This document shows, piece by piece, positions 8,336 through 17,058 of a DNA stretch of 64,000 nt. The translations under genes and the position numbers were made by a program. Where the stretch lies: the NCBI RefSeq assembly GCF_030954495.1, contig NZ_JAVHUW010000035.1, forward strand, positions 58,710-122,709, given 5' to 3'. Below the pieces are notes generated by a model. It saw nothing but the letters and a program-made list of their open reading frames with translations, did not search any database and had not been told where the DNA came from. Source of the DNA: Candidatus Desulfosporosinus nitrosoreducens (GTDB lineage Bacteria; Bacillota; Desulfitobacteriia; Desulfitobacteriales; Desulfitobacteriaceae). Position 1 is the first letter of the stretch. The number at the start of each line of letters is the position of its first letter.

Positions 8336-10510
8336 TTGGATTTTACTCAAGTTATTGCTCAAGAGCTTGGGTTAGGACAGGCTCAAGTGAAAGAAGCAGT
8401 CAACTTATTAGATGACGGAAACACAATTCCGTTTATTGCCCGCTACCGCAAGGAAGTTACCGGAGAACTTGACGAAAATGCGCTGCGCAGTATCGTGGAG
8501 CGCTTGGATTATTTGCGTCGTCTGGAACAGCGGAAGACGGAGGTCCTGAGGCTCATCGATGAGCAAGGAAAGCTTACCGAGGAGCTGTCGGCGCAAATTG
8601 CGGCGGCAGCCGTACTTCAGGATGTTGAAGATCTTTACCGGCCTTACAAGCAAAAACGCCGTACCCGGGCAACCGTTGCCAAGGAGAAAGGCTTGGAGCC
8701 GCTGGCCTCATGGGTATTGGTTCAATACCCCGGAGTTCGGGTTGATCCTCAAGCCGAGGCCGAGAAGTATTTAAATCCTGAGCTGGAGGTTAATACGGCT
8801 GAAGATGCTTTAGCCGGAGCAATGGACATTATTGCCGAGACTATCGCAGATGACGCCTTTCTGCGCAAACGGATACGGGAAGAAACCTGGCGTTCCGCCG
8901 ATGTTGTGGCGGCAGCGTCAGCTAAGAAAGGGCAGGAGCGCTCTCCTTACGAAATGTATTATGAATACCGGGAACCGGTGCGCAAAATCCCGCCTCATAG
9001 AATTCTGGCCCTGAATCGTGGAGAGATTGAGGAGTTTTTAACCGTGAAAATCGAAGCCCCGCCGGATGCTGTGTCAAGACTGGTAGAGGCCCGTTATGTC
9101 AAGACAGGACCTTGTGCTCCGCTTGTTCAGAAAGCGGCGCTGGATGCCTACAAGCGTTTGCTTGAGCCTTCGATTGAACGGGAAATACGCAGCGAACTAT
9201 CCGCTCAGGCCGAGGAACAAGCCATAAAAGTTTTTGCCGCCAATCTGCGGCAGCTTCTGCTTCAGCCTCCGGTTCGGGGCAAGATGGTTTTAGGACTTGA
9301 TCCCGGGTTTAGAACAGGATGCAAATGGGCGGTTGTGGATGAGACCGGGAAACTCCTGAAAGTGGGAGTGATCTATCCGCATTCGGGGAAGAACCAACGT
9401 CAAGAGGCTAAAAATTCTCTGAGAAAGGCAATCACAGAATTTGCCGTAAATATTATTGCCATCGGAAACGGTACGGCCTCCAGAGAAACGGAGGAAGTGG
9501 TTGCGGAGGTAATCCAGGAGGATGGTTTAGCGACGGAGTTTATTTTAGTAAGCGAGGCGGGAGCTTCCGTCTATTCCGCCTCGAAGCTGGCCGGTGAGGA
9601 ATTTCCGGATTTTGACCTTTCCCTGCGGAGTGCCGTGTCCATCGCCCGGCGGCTGCAGGACCCTTTGGCCGAGCTGGTCAAAATTGAACCGAAAGCGGTT
9701 GGGGTGGGACAGTATCAGCACGATGTTCAGCCTAAAAAGCTGGAGGAATCGCTGCATGGGGTTGTTGAAACCTGCGTCAACGCCGTTGGGGTTGACCTGA
9801 ATACGGCTTCGGCATCTCTGCTCCAATACGTAGCGGGTTTGAAGCCGGCCGTGGCTAAAAATATTGTAACCTGGCGTGAGGAACACGGTAAATTCAGGCA
9901 GCGTGACCAATTGAAAAAAATCCCGCGCCTTGGAGCTCAAACATACATCCAATGTGCCGGATTTATTCGGCTTCCCGACGGGGATAATCCTTTGGAAAAT
10001 ACACCGGTCCATCCGGAATCCTATCAGCTTGCCGAAAGTATTTTGGCAAAGATTGGTCATAAAACGCAAGATTTAAAGGATCAGCTTGCTGAAATCCGCC
10101 AAAAGCTTACAGTGCTGACAGCAGAGGAATTGGCGGCTGAATTCGGCGCCGGAGTTCCTACGGTGCGTGATATTTTAGATGCTTTGCAAAGACCGGGCAG
10201 AGATCCCCGGGAGGATTTACCCCGGCCGCTGCTGCGCAGGGATGTGACGCATCTGGAGGATCTTCAGGAAGGCATGATATTAGAAGGAACGGTGCGCAAT
10301 GTCGTGGATTTCGGTGCTTTTGTCGATATTGGGGTTAAGCACGATGGCCTCGTCCATATTTCTCAGTTAAGTGATAAATACGTCAAACATCCGATGGAAG
10401 CGGTAGCTGTAGGCGATATCGTTAAAGTGCGGGTGATTGGAATTGACAAGGGAAGAGAGCGTGTCAGCCTTTCCATGCGAGAGCTTTCCGTCAATAGCGC
10501 TTTAGCCTAA
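8336..10510 (+). CDS. tex: Tex-family RNA-binding transcription accessory protein
   Basis: 724 residues matching the full length of Tex. In order: N-terminal helical region with GNTIPFIARYRKE, a YqgF/RuvC-like nuclease fold (LGLDPGFRTG around residue 322), a helix-hairpin-helix pair (LNTASASLLQYVAGL) and a C-terminal S1 RNA-binding domain (about residues 645-715, with VDFGAFVDIGVKHDGLVHIS). Tex binds RNA and associates with transcription complexes. I start it at TTG 8336, nine bases after GGGAGG (8321-8326); the in-frame ATG at 8312 precedes that site. It is probably a single-gene transcript from the promoter at 8280. Confidence 0.95.
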   Translation: MDFTQVIAQELGLGQAQVKEAVNLLDDGNTIPFIARYRKEVTGELDENALRSIVERLDYLRRLEQRKTEVLRLIDEQGKLTEELSAQIAAAAVLQDVEDLYRPYKQKRRTRATVAKEKGLEPLASWVLVQYPGVRVDPQAEAEKYLNPELEVNTAEDALAGAMDIIAETIADDAFLRKRIREETWRSADVVAAASAKKGQERSPYEMYYEYREPVRKIPPHRILALNRGEIEEFLTVKIEAPPDAVSRLVEARYVKTGPCAPLVQKAALDAYKRLLEPSIEREIRSELSAQAEEQAIKVFAANLRQLLLQPPVRGKMVLGLDPGFRTGCKWAVVDETGKLLKVGVIYPHSGKNQRQEAKNSLRKAITEFAVNIIAIGNGTASRETEEVVAEVIQEDGLATEFILVSEAGASVYSASKLAGEEFPDFDLSLRSAVSIARRLQDPLAELVKIEPKAVGVGQYQHDVQPKKLEESLHGVVETCVNAVGVDLNTASASLLQYVAGLKPAVAKNIVTWREEHGKFRQRDQLKKIPRLGAQTYIQCAGFIRLPDGDNPLENTPVHPESYQLAESILAKIGHKTQDLKDQLAEIRQKLTVLTAEELAAEFGAGVPTVRDILDALQRPGRDPREDLPRPLLRRDVTHLEDLQEGMILEGTVRNVVDFGAFVDIGVKHDGLVHISQLSDKYVKHPMEAVAVGDIVKVRVIGIDKGRERVSLSMRELSVNSALA

Positions 10511-10578
10511 TGCGGTGGGTAAGCATTATCATAAAGGATGTTATCGGGCGGCTTTGTCAGAAAGGAGGGGAGGCTTAG

Positions 10579-11520
10579 GTGCAAAAAGCTCAAATAAGGC
10601 GTTGGCAGGGAGTGGGCGCTGTCCTGACTGCCGGTACCGGTTATGCCTGTATGTCCGTTTTGGTTAAGGGGGCTTATGAGCTTGGGCTTGGGCCGACTCA
10701 GGTAATCGCCTTACAATCCTGGATCGCCTCTCTTCTCCTCTTCGGCTATGTTGTTTGCTTTAAACGGGGAATTTTTAAAATTTCCCTGCGGATGCTCGTT
10801 CTGCTCGTTCTGCAAGGGGTCGTGGGAGCCATGGGAACAAGCTTGTTATACGCTTATGCCTTAATATTTCTGCCTGTTTCCGTGGCCATACTGCTGCTCT
10901 ATCTCTATCCGGCTCTGGTCTTAGCGGCAGGAGTCCTTCTTTGGCACAAAAAAGTTGGCCGGAAAGAGCTGTTTGCTTTTATTTTGACCTTAGGGGGAAC
11001 AACGCTGGCCAGCGGAATTCTCTCAGGAGTGAGTGGGGTGGCTTGGGCAGGAATTTTCCTGGCTTTGGCTTCGGCGATCGCTTATGCAACGTTTAATCTT
11101 ATGGGAGAAGTTGTTTTGGCCCAAGTATCTCCTTTGCTTGTCATGTGTTATACGCAGTGGGCCTGTGCCGTTTCTTTAGTGGTTGTTTTAAAGGGGGATG
11201 TCATGAGCATTCCCTGGCAGAATCTCCAGACCTGGGAGATCGGCTTTCTCCTGGCTACTGTGGCCTCAATTATTCCTTTCTATATGATTCTCATAGGGAT
11301 TGAGCGGCTTGGCGCTGATCAGGCTGCTATTCTAAGCACTTTTGAATTGCCCATGACCTTTATTTTAGCCGCAATTTTTTTGCACGAATTTCCTACGCCG
11401 GTTCAATGGATTGGCGGAAGTTTGGTTCTGGCGGGGATTCTATTATTAAATTGGAGGAACAAAAAGAATGAGGAAACTTCTAATAAAGAACGGTCAAATT
11501 CATACGATGGCAGGGCGTGA
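10579..11520 (+). CDS. EamA/DMT-family transporter
   Basis: 313-residue inner membrane protein with ten predicted helices in two EamA repeats (about residues 10-145 and 155-295), the hallmark of drug/metabolite transporters such as RhaT and YdcZ relatives. GTG start follows AAAGGAGGGG at 10561-10570. Its last 53 bases overlap the amidohydrolase gene, and a second EamA gene follows that, so all three form one operon. The pair of transporters flanking a cytoplasmic hydrolase suggests uptake or export of the compound the hydrolase acts on. Substrate unknown. Confidence 0.88.
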   Translation: MQKAQIRRWQGVGAVLTAGTGYACMSVLVKGAYELGLGPTQVIALQSWIASLLLFGYVVCFKRGIFKISLRMLVLLVLQGVVGAMGTSLLYAYALIFLPVSVAILLLYLYPALVLAAGVLLWHKKVGRKELFAFILTLGGTTLASGILSGVSGVAWAGIFLALASAIAYATFNLMGEVVLAQVSPLLVMCYTQWACAVSLVVVLKGDVMSIPWQNLQTWEIGFLLATVASIIPFYMILIGIERLGADQAAILSTFELPMTFILAAIFLHEFPTPVQWIGGSLVLAGILLLNWRNKKNEETSNKERSNSYDGRA

Positions 11521-12658
11521 GTTTTTGGGAGATCTCCTAATTGAGGGATCAAAAATCGCAGCTCTCGGGGAAGCCTTGGAGGTTCCTCAGGATACGCAAG
11601 TGCTTGATGCTTCGGGTTGCCTTGTCCTGCCCGGATTGATTGACGCTCATTGCCATGTCGGCATCGGAGAGGAAATCTATCGCTGGGAAGGGGAAGACTT
11701 TAACGAAATGACAGATCCTGTGACCCCGGATATGCGGGCCATTGATGGGATCAATCCGGAGGATGAGGGTTTTCGCGATGCCCGCTTAGGCGGTGTAACC
11801 GCCGTGTTTACCGGACCGGGAAGCGGAAATGTTGTCGGTGGAACCGGGGTAGTTATGAAGACGGCAGGCAAGATTGTCGATAAGATGGTGATACGAGATC
11901 CTGCAGGGTTAAAAATTGCTTTCGGAGAAAATCCCAAAATGGTCTACAGTGAACAGAAGAAAATGCCTATGACCCGGATGGGGACGGCGGCCCTTTTGCG
12001 TCAGGCTTTAGTAGATGCTGAGGTATATAGAGATAAGCTGGAAGAGGGAAAAAGCGATCCGGATAAAATTCCGGAACGGGATCTGGGCTTAGAAGCGCTT
12101 ATGAAGGTGATTCAAAAAGAGATCCCGCTGCGCGCCCATGCCCATCGCGCCGATGATATCATGACCGCGATCCGCATTGCCCGGGAATTTAACGTCGATT
12201 TAGTCATTGAGCATTGCACAGAAGGCCACAAGATTGCCGAGGAACTGGCCGAGTTAGGCTATCCGGCAGTGGTGGGCCCTTTATTGACGAATCGCTCCAA
12301 GGTGGAGTTAAAGGATAAATCCTTTAAAACTCCGGGAGTTTTAGCGAAAGCCGGAGTTAAAGTAGCGATCATGACGGATCATTCCGTAACTCCGATCGAA
12401 CAGTTGCCCCTTTGTGCTGCTTTAGCCTACAAGGCGGGGATGGAAAAGGAAGAGGCCCTTCGAGCCATTACGATCAATGCTGCGGAAATTCTGGGCGTTG
12501 CCGATCGCCTTGGTTCCCTGGAAATTGGCAAAGACGCCGATCTGGTTATCTGGAGTGAGCATCCCTTCCAGCTGACCGCTCGTCCGCTCTATGTTATTAT
12601 TGACGGCAACATTGTCAGTCCGGAATCCAGGAAAGATGGAATACCTCATGCGTTCTAA
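11468..12658 (+). CDS. Metal-dependent amidohydrolase (imidazolonepropionase-like)
   Basis: 396-residue amidohydrolase-superfamily enzyme with a TIM-barrel and N/C-terminal beta sandwich. Metal ligands visible: DAHCH (HxH at about residues 60-62), the central histidines of RAHAHR and IEHCTEGH, and Asp in MTDHS. The closing segment LGSLEIGKDADLVIW is the typical family end. It belongs to the COG1228 group, which hydrolyses cyclic amides and peptidic amides, but its substrate is not evident. The ATG at 11468 (GGAGG 11453-11457) lies 53 bases inside the upstream transporter gene, and the downstream transporter begins before its stop, showing tight coupling. Confidence 0.88.
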   Translation: MRKLLIKNGQIHTMAGREFLGDLLIEGSKIAALGEALEVPQDTQVLDASGCLVLPGLIDAHCHVGIGEEIYRWEGEDFNEMTDPVTPDMRAIDGINPEDEGFRDARLGGVTAVFTGPGSGNVVGGTGVVMKTAGKIVDKMVIRDPAGLKIAFGENPKMVYSEQKKMPMTRMGTAALLRQALVDAEVYRDKLEEGKSDPDKIPERDLGLEALMKVIQKEIPLRAHAHRADDIMTAIRIAREFNVDLVIEHCTEGHKIAEELAELGYPAVVGPLLTNRSKVELKDKSFKTPGVLAKAGVKVAIMTDHSVTPIEQLPLCAALAYKAGMEKEEALRAITINAAEILGVADRLGSLEIGKDADLVIWSEHPFQLTARPLYVIIDGNIVSPESRKDGIPHAF

Positions 12659-13583
12659 AGAGTCGCCGGCTCTTCCTATGCTGGCTGGAGTGGGGATGGC
12701 GGTAATTTGGGGGTTTTCCTTTTTATTTACGAAAGAGTCGCTGGATTACACCTTTCCCCTTCAGCTGCTCGGCTTCCGTTTTGGGGTTGCTGCTCTTCTT
12801 TTAACCGGCCTAAAGTTGACTCGGGTTATTCACATCAATCTGAGGGGGAAAGCGATCCCGCCTTTATTTCTCCTGGCCCTCTTTCAACCCGGACTGTATT
12901 TTCTCGGAGAGACGTGGGGGGTTAAATGGACATCCGCTTCAGAAGCGGGCATGGTGATTGCCTTGGTTCCTGTAGCTATTGCGACAATGGCGGCCGTTTT
13001 TTTAAAGGAAAAACTTAATTCCAAGCAGGTGCTCTCCATCGGAGCGTCTGTGCTCGGTGTCATAATTATTGTTGCTGCCCAAGGTTCGCTTCAGTTTGGC
13101 AAGCATCTTTGGGGAATTACTGCTCTTCTCATGGCAGTCCTGGCGGCGGGGGCCTACAGCATTCTGGCCAGACATTCTTCACAGAAGTTCACTCCATTGG
13201 AAATTACTTATGTTATGATGTGGGCAGGAACTGTGATTTTTAATGTTCTTGGGATAGGGCAAAGTGTTTGGCAAGGGTCCTTTTTCAATTATCTTGCACC
13301 TCTGCAAAAGACAAGTGTCCTATGGGCGGTTTTTTATCTTGGCGTCTTGTCTTCGGTTCTGGCGTTTTTTCTTTCTAATTATATGTATGCCAAGCTCCCG
13401 GCGTCTCAAACGGCGCCTATATTAAACCTTATAACCGTAGTGTCGGTTTTTTCCGGCGTGGCTTTTCGGGGAGAACTGTTCGGCTGGCAGCAGGCGGCAG
13501 GAATAATTTTAATCATCCTGGGAGTATGGGGAACGAATGTCTTTGGCAGACCGGCTGCTTCTCCCTTGGCGGAGAGTGCTTGA
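12648..13583 (+). CDS. EamA/DMT-family transporter
   Basis: About 311 residues with ten hydrophobic helices in two EamA repeats; GMAVIWGFSFLFTKESL at the N terminus is the usual first-helix pattern. It is not a close copy of the transporter at 10579, so this is not a recent tandem duplication. The start is uncertain: ATG 12648 (GGA eight bases upstream) and ATG 12636 are both in frame, both within the last codons of the amidohydrolase gene. The third gene of the EamA-amidohydrolase-EamA unit. Confidence 0.85.
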   Translation: MRSKESPALPMLAGVGMAVIWGFSFLFTKESLDYTFPLQLLGFRFGVAALLLTGLKLTRVIHINLRGKAIPPLFLLALFQPGLYFLGETWGVKWTSASEAGMVIALVPVAIATMAAVFLKEKLNSKQVLSIGASVLGVIIIVAAQGSLQFGKHLWGITALLMAVLAAGAYSILARHSSQKFTPLEITYVMMWAGTVIFNVLGIGQSVWQGSFFNYLAPLQKTSVLWAVFYLGVLSSVLAFFLSNYMYAKLPASQTAPILNLITVVSVFSGVAFRGELFGWQQAAGIILIILGVWGTNVFGRPAASPLAESA

Positions 13584-13748
13584 CTTTATATTTCCCCGGC
13601 AAACAGGTTAAACTTAATATCAAGTGGCTATTAAACCTTTGTGTTGCCATTTGAGGTCCGCTGAATAAGAACGCAACTTGGAGCAGGGAATTAGATTTAC
13701 AGGAAAGGAAAGGATTAGGTTTGTCCAAGTTTTCCTAATCGGACAGAT

Positions 13749-14249
13749 ATGGATTATAGAATAACAAGTATGTCGGCAGAGGAAACTCGGGAGTGGGGAA
13801 AACAACTGGGAAGGCATCTGCGCAAGGGTGATGTCGTGGCTTTAATTGGAGATTTAGGAGCGGGAAAAACTTCTCTGGCCCAGGGAATTGGGGAAGGCTT
13901 AGGAGTAACGGGGCCTATGCCCAGCCCGACCTTCACCTTGATCCAGGAATACGGCGGGCAAAATCAAGGAGCTAAAGTACGTTTGGTGCATATGGATTTA
14001 TATCGTTTACAACATCCACAAGAAGTGGAAGTGATTGGAGTCGAAGAATTTTTTGCTGAGGATACGGTCTGTTTAATTGAATGGCCGGAAATTGCTGAAG
14101 ATTATTTGCCTGAAAATCGTTTAGTTGTAGAAATCCTGGGCAGCGGGGAGCAGCCGCGGAAAATTGTTTTTCATACTTATGATGAAACTTGGGATGTTCG
14201 GATTAAAGACATTATTCACTTTAGAGAGAGACTCGGAGGGCCTCAATGA
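13749..14249 (+). CDS. tsaE: tRNA threonylcarbamoyladenosine biosynthesis ATPase TsaE
   Basis: 166 residues with Walker A GDLGAGKT at 34-41, the PSPTF segment and a Walker B-like LIEWPE, all typical of TsaE (YdiB/YjeE). TsaE is the ATPase that supports TsaB-TsaD in transferring the threonylcarbamoyl group to A37 of ANN-decoding tRNAs in the cytoplasm. Its stop overlaps the start of tsaB by four bases (ATGA). First gene of the tsaE-tsaB-rimI-tsaD operon, an order shared with Bacillus ydiBCDE. Confidence 0.95.
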   Translation: MDYRITSMSAEETREWGKQLGRHLRKGDVVALIGDLGAGKTSLAQGIGEGLGVTGPMPSPTFTLIQEYGGQNQGAKVRLVHMDLYRLQHPQEVEVIGVEEFFAEDTVCLIEWPEIAEDYLPENRLVVEILGSGEQPRKIVFHTYDETWDVRIKDIIHFRERLGGPQ

Positions 14250-14971
14250 AATACCTAACGATTGATACGACGACAAAAGTCAGCGGAGTGGCTTTAGCTG
14301 AAGATGGGCGCCTTGTGGCCGAGGGCTTCCTGCACACTTCGAAGACGCACTCAGAGCGGATTATTCCGATGCTGGATCAGTTATTCACGGCTGCCGCCTG
14401 GACGCTCCAAGAATTAGACTTAATTGGGGTTGTGAGAGGACCGGGCTCCTTTACCGGCATTAGAATTGGCATTGCCACAGCTCAGGGCTTGTCGCAGGTT
14501 TTAAACATTCCCCTTTTAGGTGTGGTCTCTCTTGAGGCTCTTGCCTGGTCGTGCTGGGGGAGAGAAGAAGATATCGTGCCTATCCTGGATGCCAGAAAGA
14601 ATGAATGGTATACGGCGCGGTATCGCTGGGCGGCAGGAAAGGAGAAAGCGGAATGTCTTTCCGCTCCTCAAGCTTTGTCCATTAGCGAATGCTTAGAGCA
14701 ATTAAAGATGCTGAACCGGCCGGTTTGTTTTGTAGGGGATGCAGCCTGGAAAGAAAAACAGCAAATAAAAACTGTCCTTGGGGAGCAGGCTGTCGTTTTA
14801 CCCGATTATCAAAGCTTGCCAAGGGGAGCCTATGCCGCCCGGGCGGTCTGGGAACGCTGGCTGGAAATTGGCGCGGGAGAGCAGGTTGAGCCTTACTACA
14901 TTCGCTGCTCAGAGGCTGAGGTCAATTGGGCCAAAAAAGAGCGGGCTCGCAGGGGAGAAGAGCATGAATAA
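14246..14971 (+). CDS. tsaB: TsaB, t6A synthesis scaffold protein
   Basis: 241-residue ASKHA-fold protein related to TsaD but without its HxxxH metal site. The motifs LTIDTTT, GPGSFTGIRIG and DARKNEWYTARY identify TsaB (YeaZ). It dimerises with TsaD and recruits TsaE in making t6A37 on tRNA. It overlaps tsaE by four bases and rimI by eight, consistent with coupled translation and balanced expression of the complex. Confidence 0.95.
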   Translation: MKYLTIDTTTKVSGVALAEDGRLVAEGFLHTSKTHSERIIPMLDQLFTAAAWTLQELDLIGVVRGPGSFTGIRIGIATAQGLSQVLNIPLLGVVSLEALAWSCWGREEDIVPILDARKNEWYTARYRWAAGKEKAECLSAPQALSISECLEQLKMLNRPVCFVGDAAWKEKQQIKTVLGEQAVVLPDYQSLPRGAYAARAVWERWLEIGAGEQVEPYYIRCSEAEVNWAKKERARRGEEHE

Positions 14972-15419
14972 GGGGTTAGTGCGCCCGATGCGGATAGATG
15001 ACCTTGAAGCGATCATGGAAATTGAGCATGCTTCTTTTTCGACTCCCTGGTCTGTCCAATCGTTTGTGGCGGAGCTGAAAGACAACGAATATGCCCAATA
15101 TCGCTGTTTGGAGTTGGATGGCCGAATCATTGGGTATATGGGATTGTGGTTTATTCTTGACGAAGGACATATCACTAATGTTGCTATCTCTCCTGATTAT
15201 CGCGGACAGCATTGGGGAGAATTTTTGATGCGTTCCGTGATGCTGGAGATGGTTGAGCAAGGCATGGAAAGGATGACTCTCGAAGTTCGTGTTTCTAACA
15301 GCCCTGCTCAGGATTTATATAAGCGCATGGGCTTTACCGTGGCAGGGGTCCGCAAAGGGTATTATGCGGATTCAGGAGAAGACGCTTTAATTATGTGGGC
15401 GGAACTGGGAAGGAAGTGA
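14964..15419 (+). CDS. rimI: Ribosomal protein S18 alanine N-acetyltransferase RimI
   Basis: 151-residue GNAT-fold acetyltransferase. Motif A with the acetyl-CoA pyrophosphate loop is SPDYRGQHWGEFLM (about residues 75-88; the usual RGxGxG is RGQHWG), and EVRVSNSPAQDLYKRMGF is the standard C-terminal block. RimI acetylates the N-terminal alanine of ribosomal protein S18. ATG 14964 overlaps the end of tsaB and follows AGGGGAGAAG; a longer open frame begins at 14778 but would lie inside tsaB and lacks support. Confidence 0.92.
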   Translation: MNKGLVRPMRIDDLEAIMEIEHASFSTPWSVQSFVAELKDNEYAQYRCLELDGRIIGYMGLWFILDEGHITNVAISPDYRGQHWGEFLMRSVMLEMVEQGMERMTLEVRVSNSPAQDLYKRMGFTVAGVRKGYYADSGEDALIMWAELGRK

Positions 15420-15425
15420 AGGAAC

Positions 15426-16460
15426 GTGACAGAGAGTCAGGACAAGAAGGTTGTTATTTTAGGCATTGAAACAAGCTGTGACGAAACCTCCGCGGCCGTT
15501 CTGGTTGACGGAACGGATTTGCGCAGTCATATTATTTCGTCTCAAATTGCGACTCATCAGAAGTATGGAGGGGTTGTGCCGGAAATTGCCTCCCGTGAAC
15601 ATAGCCTTCACATTCAGCCCGTTGTCCAACAAGCTTTATCTGAGGCAAAGGTTGGGTTTGACGATCTTTCAGCTATTGCGGTCACCTATGGTCCAGGGCT
15701 TGTGGGATCTCTTTTAGTTGGGGTTTCCGGCGCCAAAGCTATGGCTTATGCGGCTGGGATTCCCCTGATTGGGATAAATCATCTGGAAGGACATATTTAT
15801 GCCAATTTTTTAGAGCACCAGGATTTAGAGTTTCCTTTGTTGGCCCTCTTGGTCTCCGGAGGACATACTCATCTTATTTTATTTACGGCTCATGGAAAGT
15901 ATCAGGTTTTAGGATATACACGGGATGACGCGGCAGGTGAGGCTCTCGACAAAGTTGCCAGGGCTTTGGGCTTGGGTTATCCGGGAGGCCCGCAGATTCA
16001 AAAAGCCTCTCAGAGCGGCAATAAGGAAGCTTTTAAGTTCCCAAGGGCTATGTTGGAGCCTGGCAGTTTGGATTTTAGTTTTAGCGGCATGAAATCCGCA
16101 GTCTTAAACACTTTAAATTCTGCGCGAATGAGAGGCGAAACTCTCAATGTGCCTGATTTAGCGGCCTCATTTCAGCAAGCTGTTGTGGATGTTTTAGTGC
16201 ATAAGGCTTTAATGGCCATAGAACGGACTAAAGTTCGAACTCTGCTTCTGGCGGGCGGAGTTGCGGCAAATCAGTTGCTGCGAGCAACCCTGGCGAACGA
16301 ATTGACTCAGCGCGGCGTACGCTTGATTTATCCCCAATCTATTCTGTGCACGGATAACGGGGCGATGATTGCCGCCGCGGGGTATTATCATTATCGGGCG
16401 GGAAACTTTGCTCCCTGGACATTGAATGCAGTTCCGGGGCTAAATTTAAAGTCAATATAG
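15426..16460 (+). CDS. tsaD: tRNA threonylcarbamoyltransferase TsaD
   Basis: 344 residues, the normal length. Key features: GIETSCDETSAA at the N terminus, the metal-binding HxxxH at H119 and H123 (NHLEGH), GGHTHL, and the ASKHA ATP-binding segment GGVAAN. TsaD is the catalytic subunit that attaches the threonylcarbamoyl group to adenosine 37 of tRNAs. GTG start at 15426, after GAAGGAAC. It ends the operon, followed by a very strong terminator and then the DnaA-box cluster. Confidence 0.96.
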   Translation: MTESQDKKVVILGIETSCDETSAAVLVDGTDLRSHIISSQIATHQKYGGVVPEIASREHSLHIQPVVQQALSEAKVGFDDLSAIAVTYGPGLVGSLLVGVSGAKAMAYAAGIPLIGINHLEGHIYANFLEHQDLEFPLLALLVSGGHTHLILFTAHGKYQVLGYTRDDAAGEALDKVARALGLGYPGGPQIQKASQSGNKEAFKFPRAMLEPGSLDFSFSGMKSAVLNTLNSARMRGETLNVPDLAASFQQAVVDVLVHKALMAIERTKVRTLLLAGGVAANQLLRATLANELTQRGVRLIYPQSILCTDNGAMIAAAGYYHYRAGNFAPWTLNAVPGLNLKSI

Positions 16461-16493
16461 CCATTATTATGGTTTAAATAAACAATGAATTTG

Positions 16494-16543
16494 ACGAAAC
16501 AAAGCGAGGAATTAGATTTTCTCGCTTTGTTTCGTATTCTTTT
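16494..16543 (+). terminator. Terminator after tsaD
   Basis: Perfect 15-bp stem (16494-16508 with 16521-16535), 12-base loop and a T-rich tail. Confidence 0.93.
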
Positions 16544-16573
16544 GAAAAAGGATTTACTAAAGCATAAAAGAAC

Positions 16574-16749
16574 TGTGGATAAGGTTGCTGTGTGGATAAT
16601 GTGGATAAGTTTGTAGATAACTATGGAGAGCGGCTTAGAGGATTTGCAGGTTGCTCGGAGAATTTGGATAAAGTTACCCACAGGTCCTGTGGATAGTGTT
16701 GATAACTTTTTCAATAAGGCGGGAAAACTGGATGTTAGGTTGTGGATAA
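16574..16749. other. Cluster of DnaA boxes
   Basis: Nine copies of the DnaA box in 176 bases. Four are perfect TGTGGATAA (complement of TTATCCACA): 16574-16582, 16591-16599, 16600-16608 (back to back with the previous) and 16741-16749. Five have one mismatch: 16612-16620, 16663-16671, 16674-16682 (opposite strand), 16688-16696 and 16697-16705. No dnaA, dnaN or rpmH is nearby, so this is more likely a DnaA-titrating or DnaA-regulatory cluster than the replication origin. DnaA-box clusters outside oriC are known in Bacillus subtilis, and I recall one near the tsaD (gcp) gene there, which would match this position. Confidence 0.85.
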
Positions 16750-17058
16750 GCATGGGTACTTGTAAAAGTTAAGAGTTTGGAAAACCTTGTCCAAAATTAT
16801 TGAGTTTGTAAGAAACCGTTCGAAAAAGTTTAATTTAATTTGAACTTTGAGGGTGCAAACAATAGCTATAAGATAATTGGGAATATTCAATACATTTGAC
16901 CTCAACTCTTTGCTTTGGTGCATATTTAGTTATTATAGTATGTATAGTTGAAAAATTCGAATTATACCTTATAAAATTAAAATTTTAGGAAGGACTTTGC
17001 CTTTATTAATCGAATAATTCTAATAAGCACGTGATTTTACCGAAAGGGCAGTACCGAC
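16750..17058. other. AT-rich intergenic stretch, no gene seen
   Basis: About 300 bases of AT-rich sequence between the DnaA-box cluster and the next gene. I see no open frame with a ribosome binding site. High AT next to clustered DnaA boxes is a feature of DNA that melts easily, but no clear tandem AT repeats are present. Confidence 0.5.

Noticed and set aside
16391..16923. Minus-strand open frames across the DnaA-box cluster
   Set aside because: No ribosome binding sites, and the composition simply reflects repeated TTATCCACA and AT-rich DNA.
16574..17058. Replication origin oriC
   Set aside because: DnaA boxes and AT-rich DNA are present, but dnaA, dnaN, rpmH and gyrase genes are absent; the neighbours are tsaD and a folate gene. 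GC skew could not be computed here.
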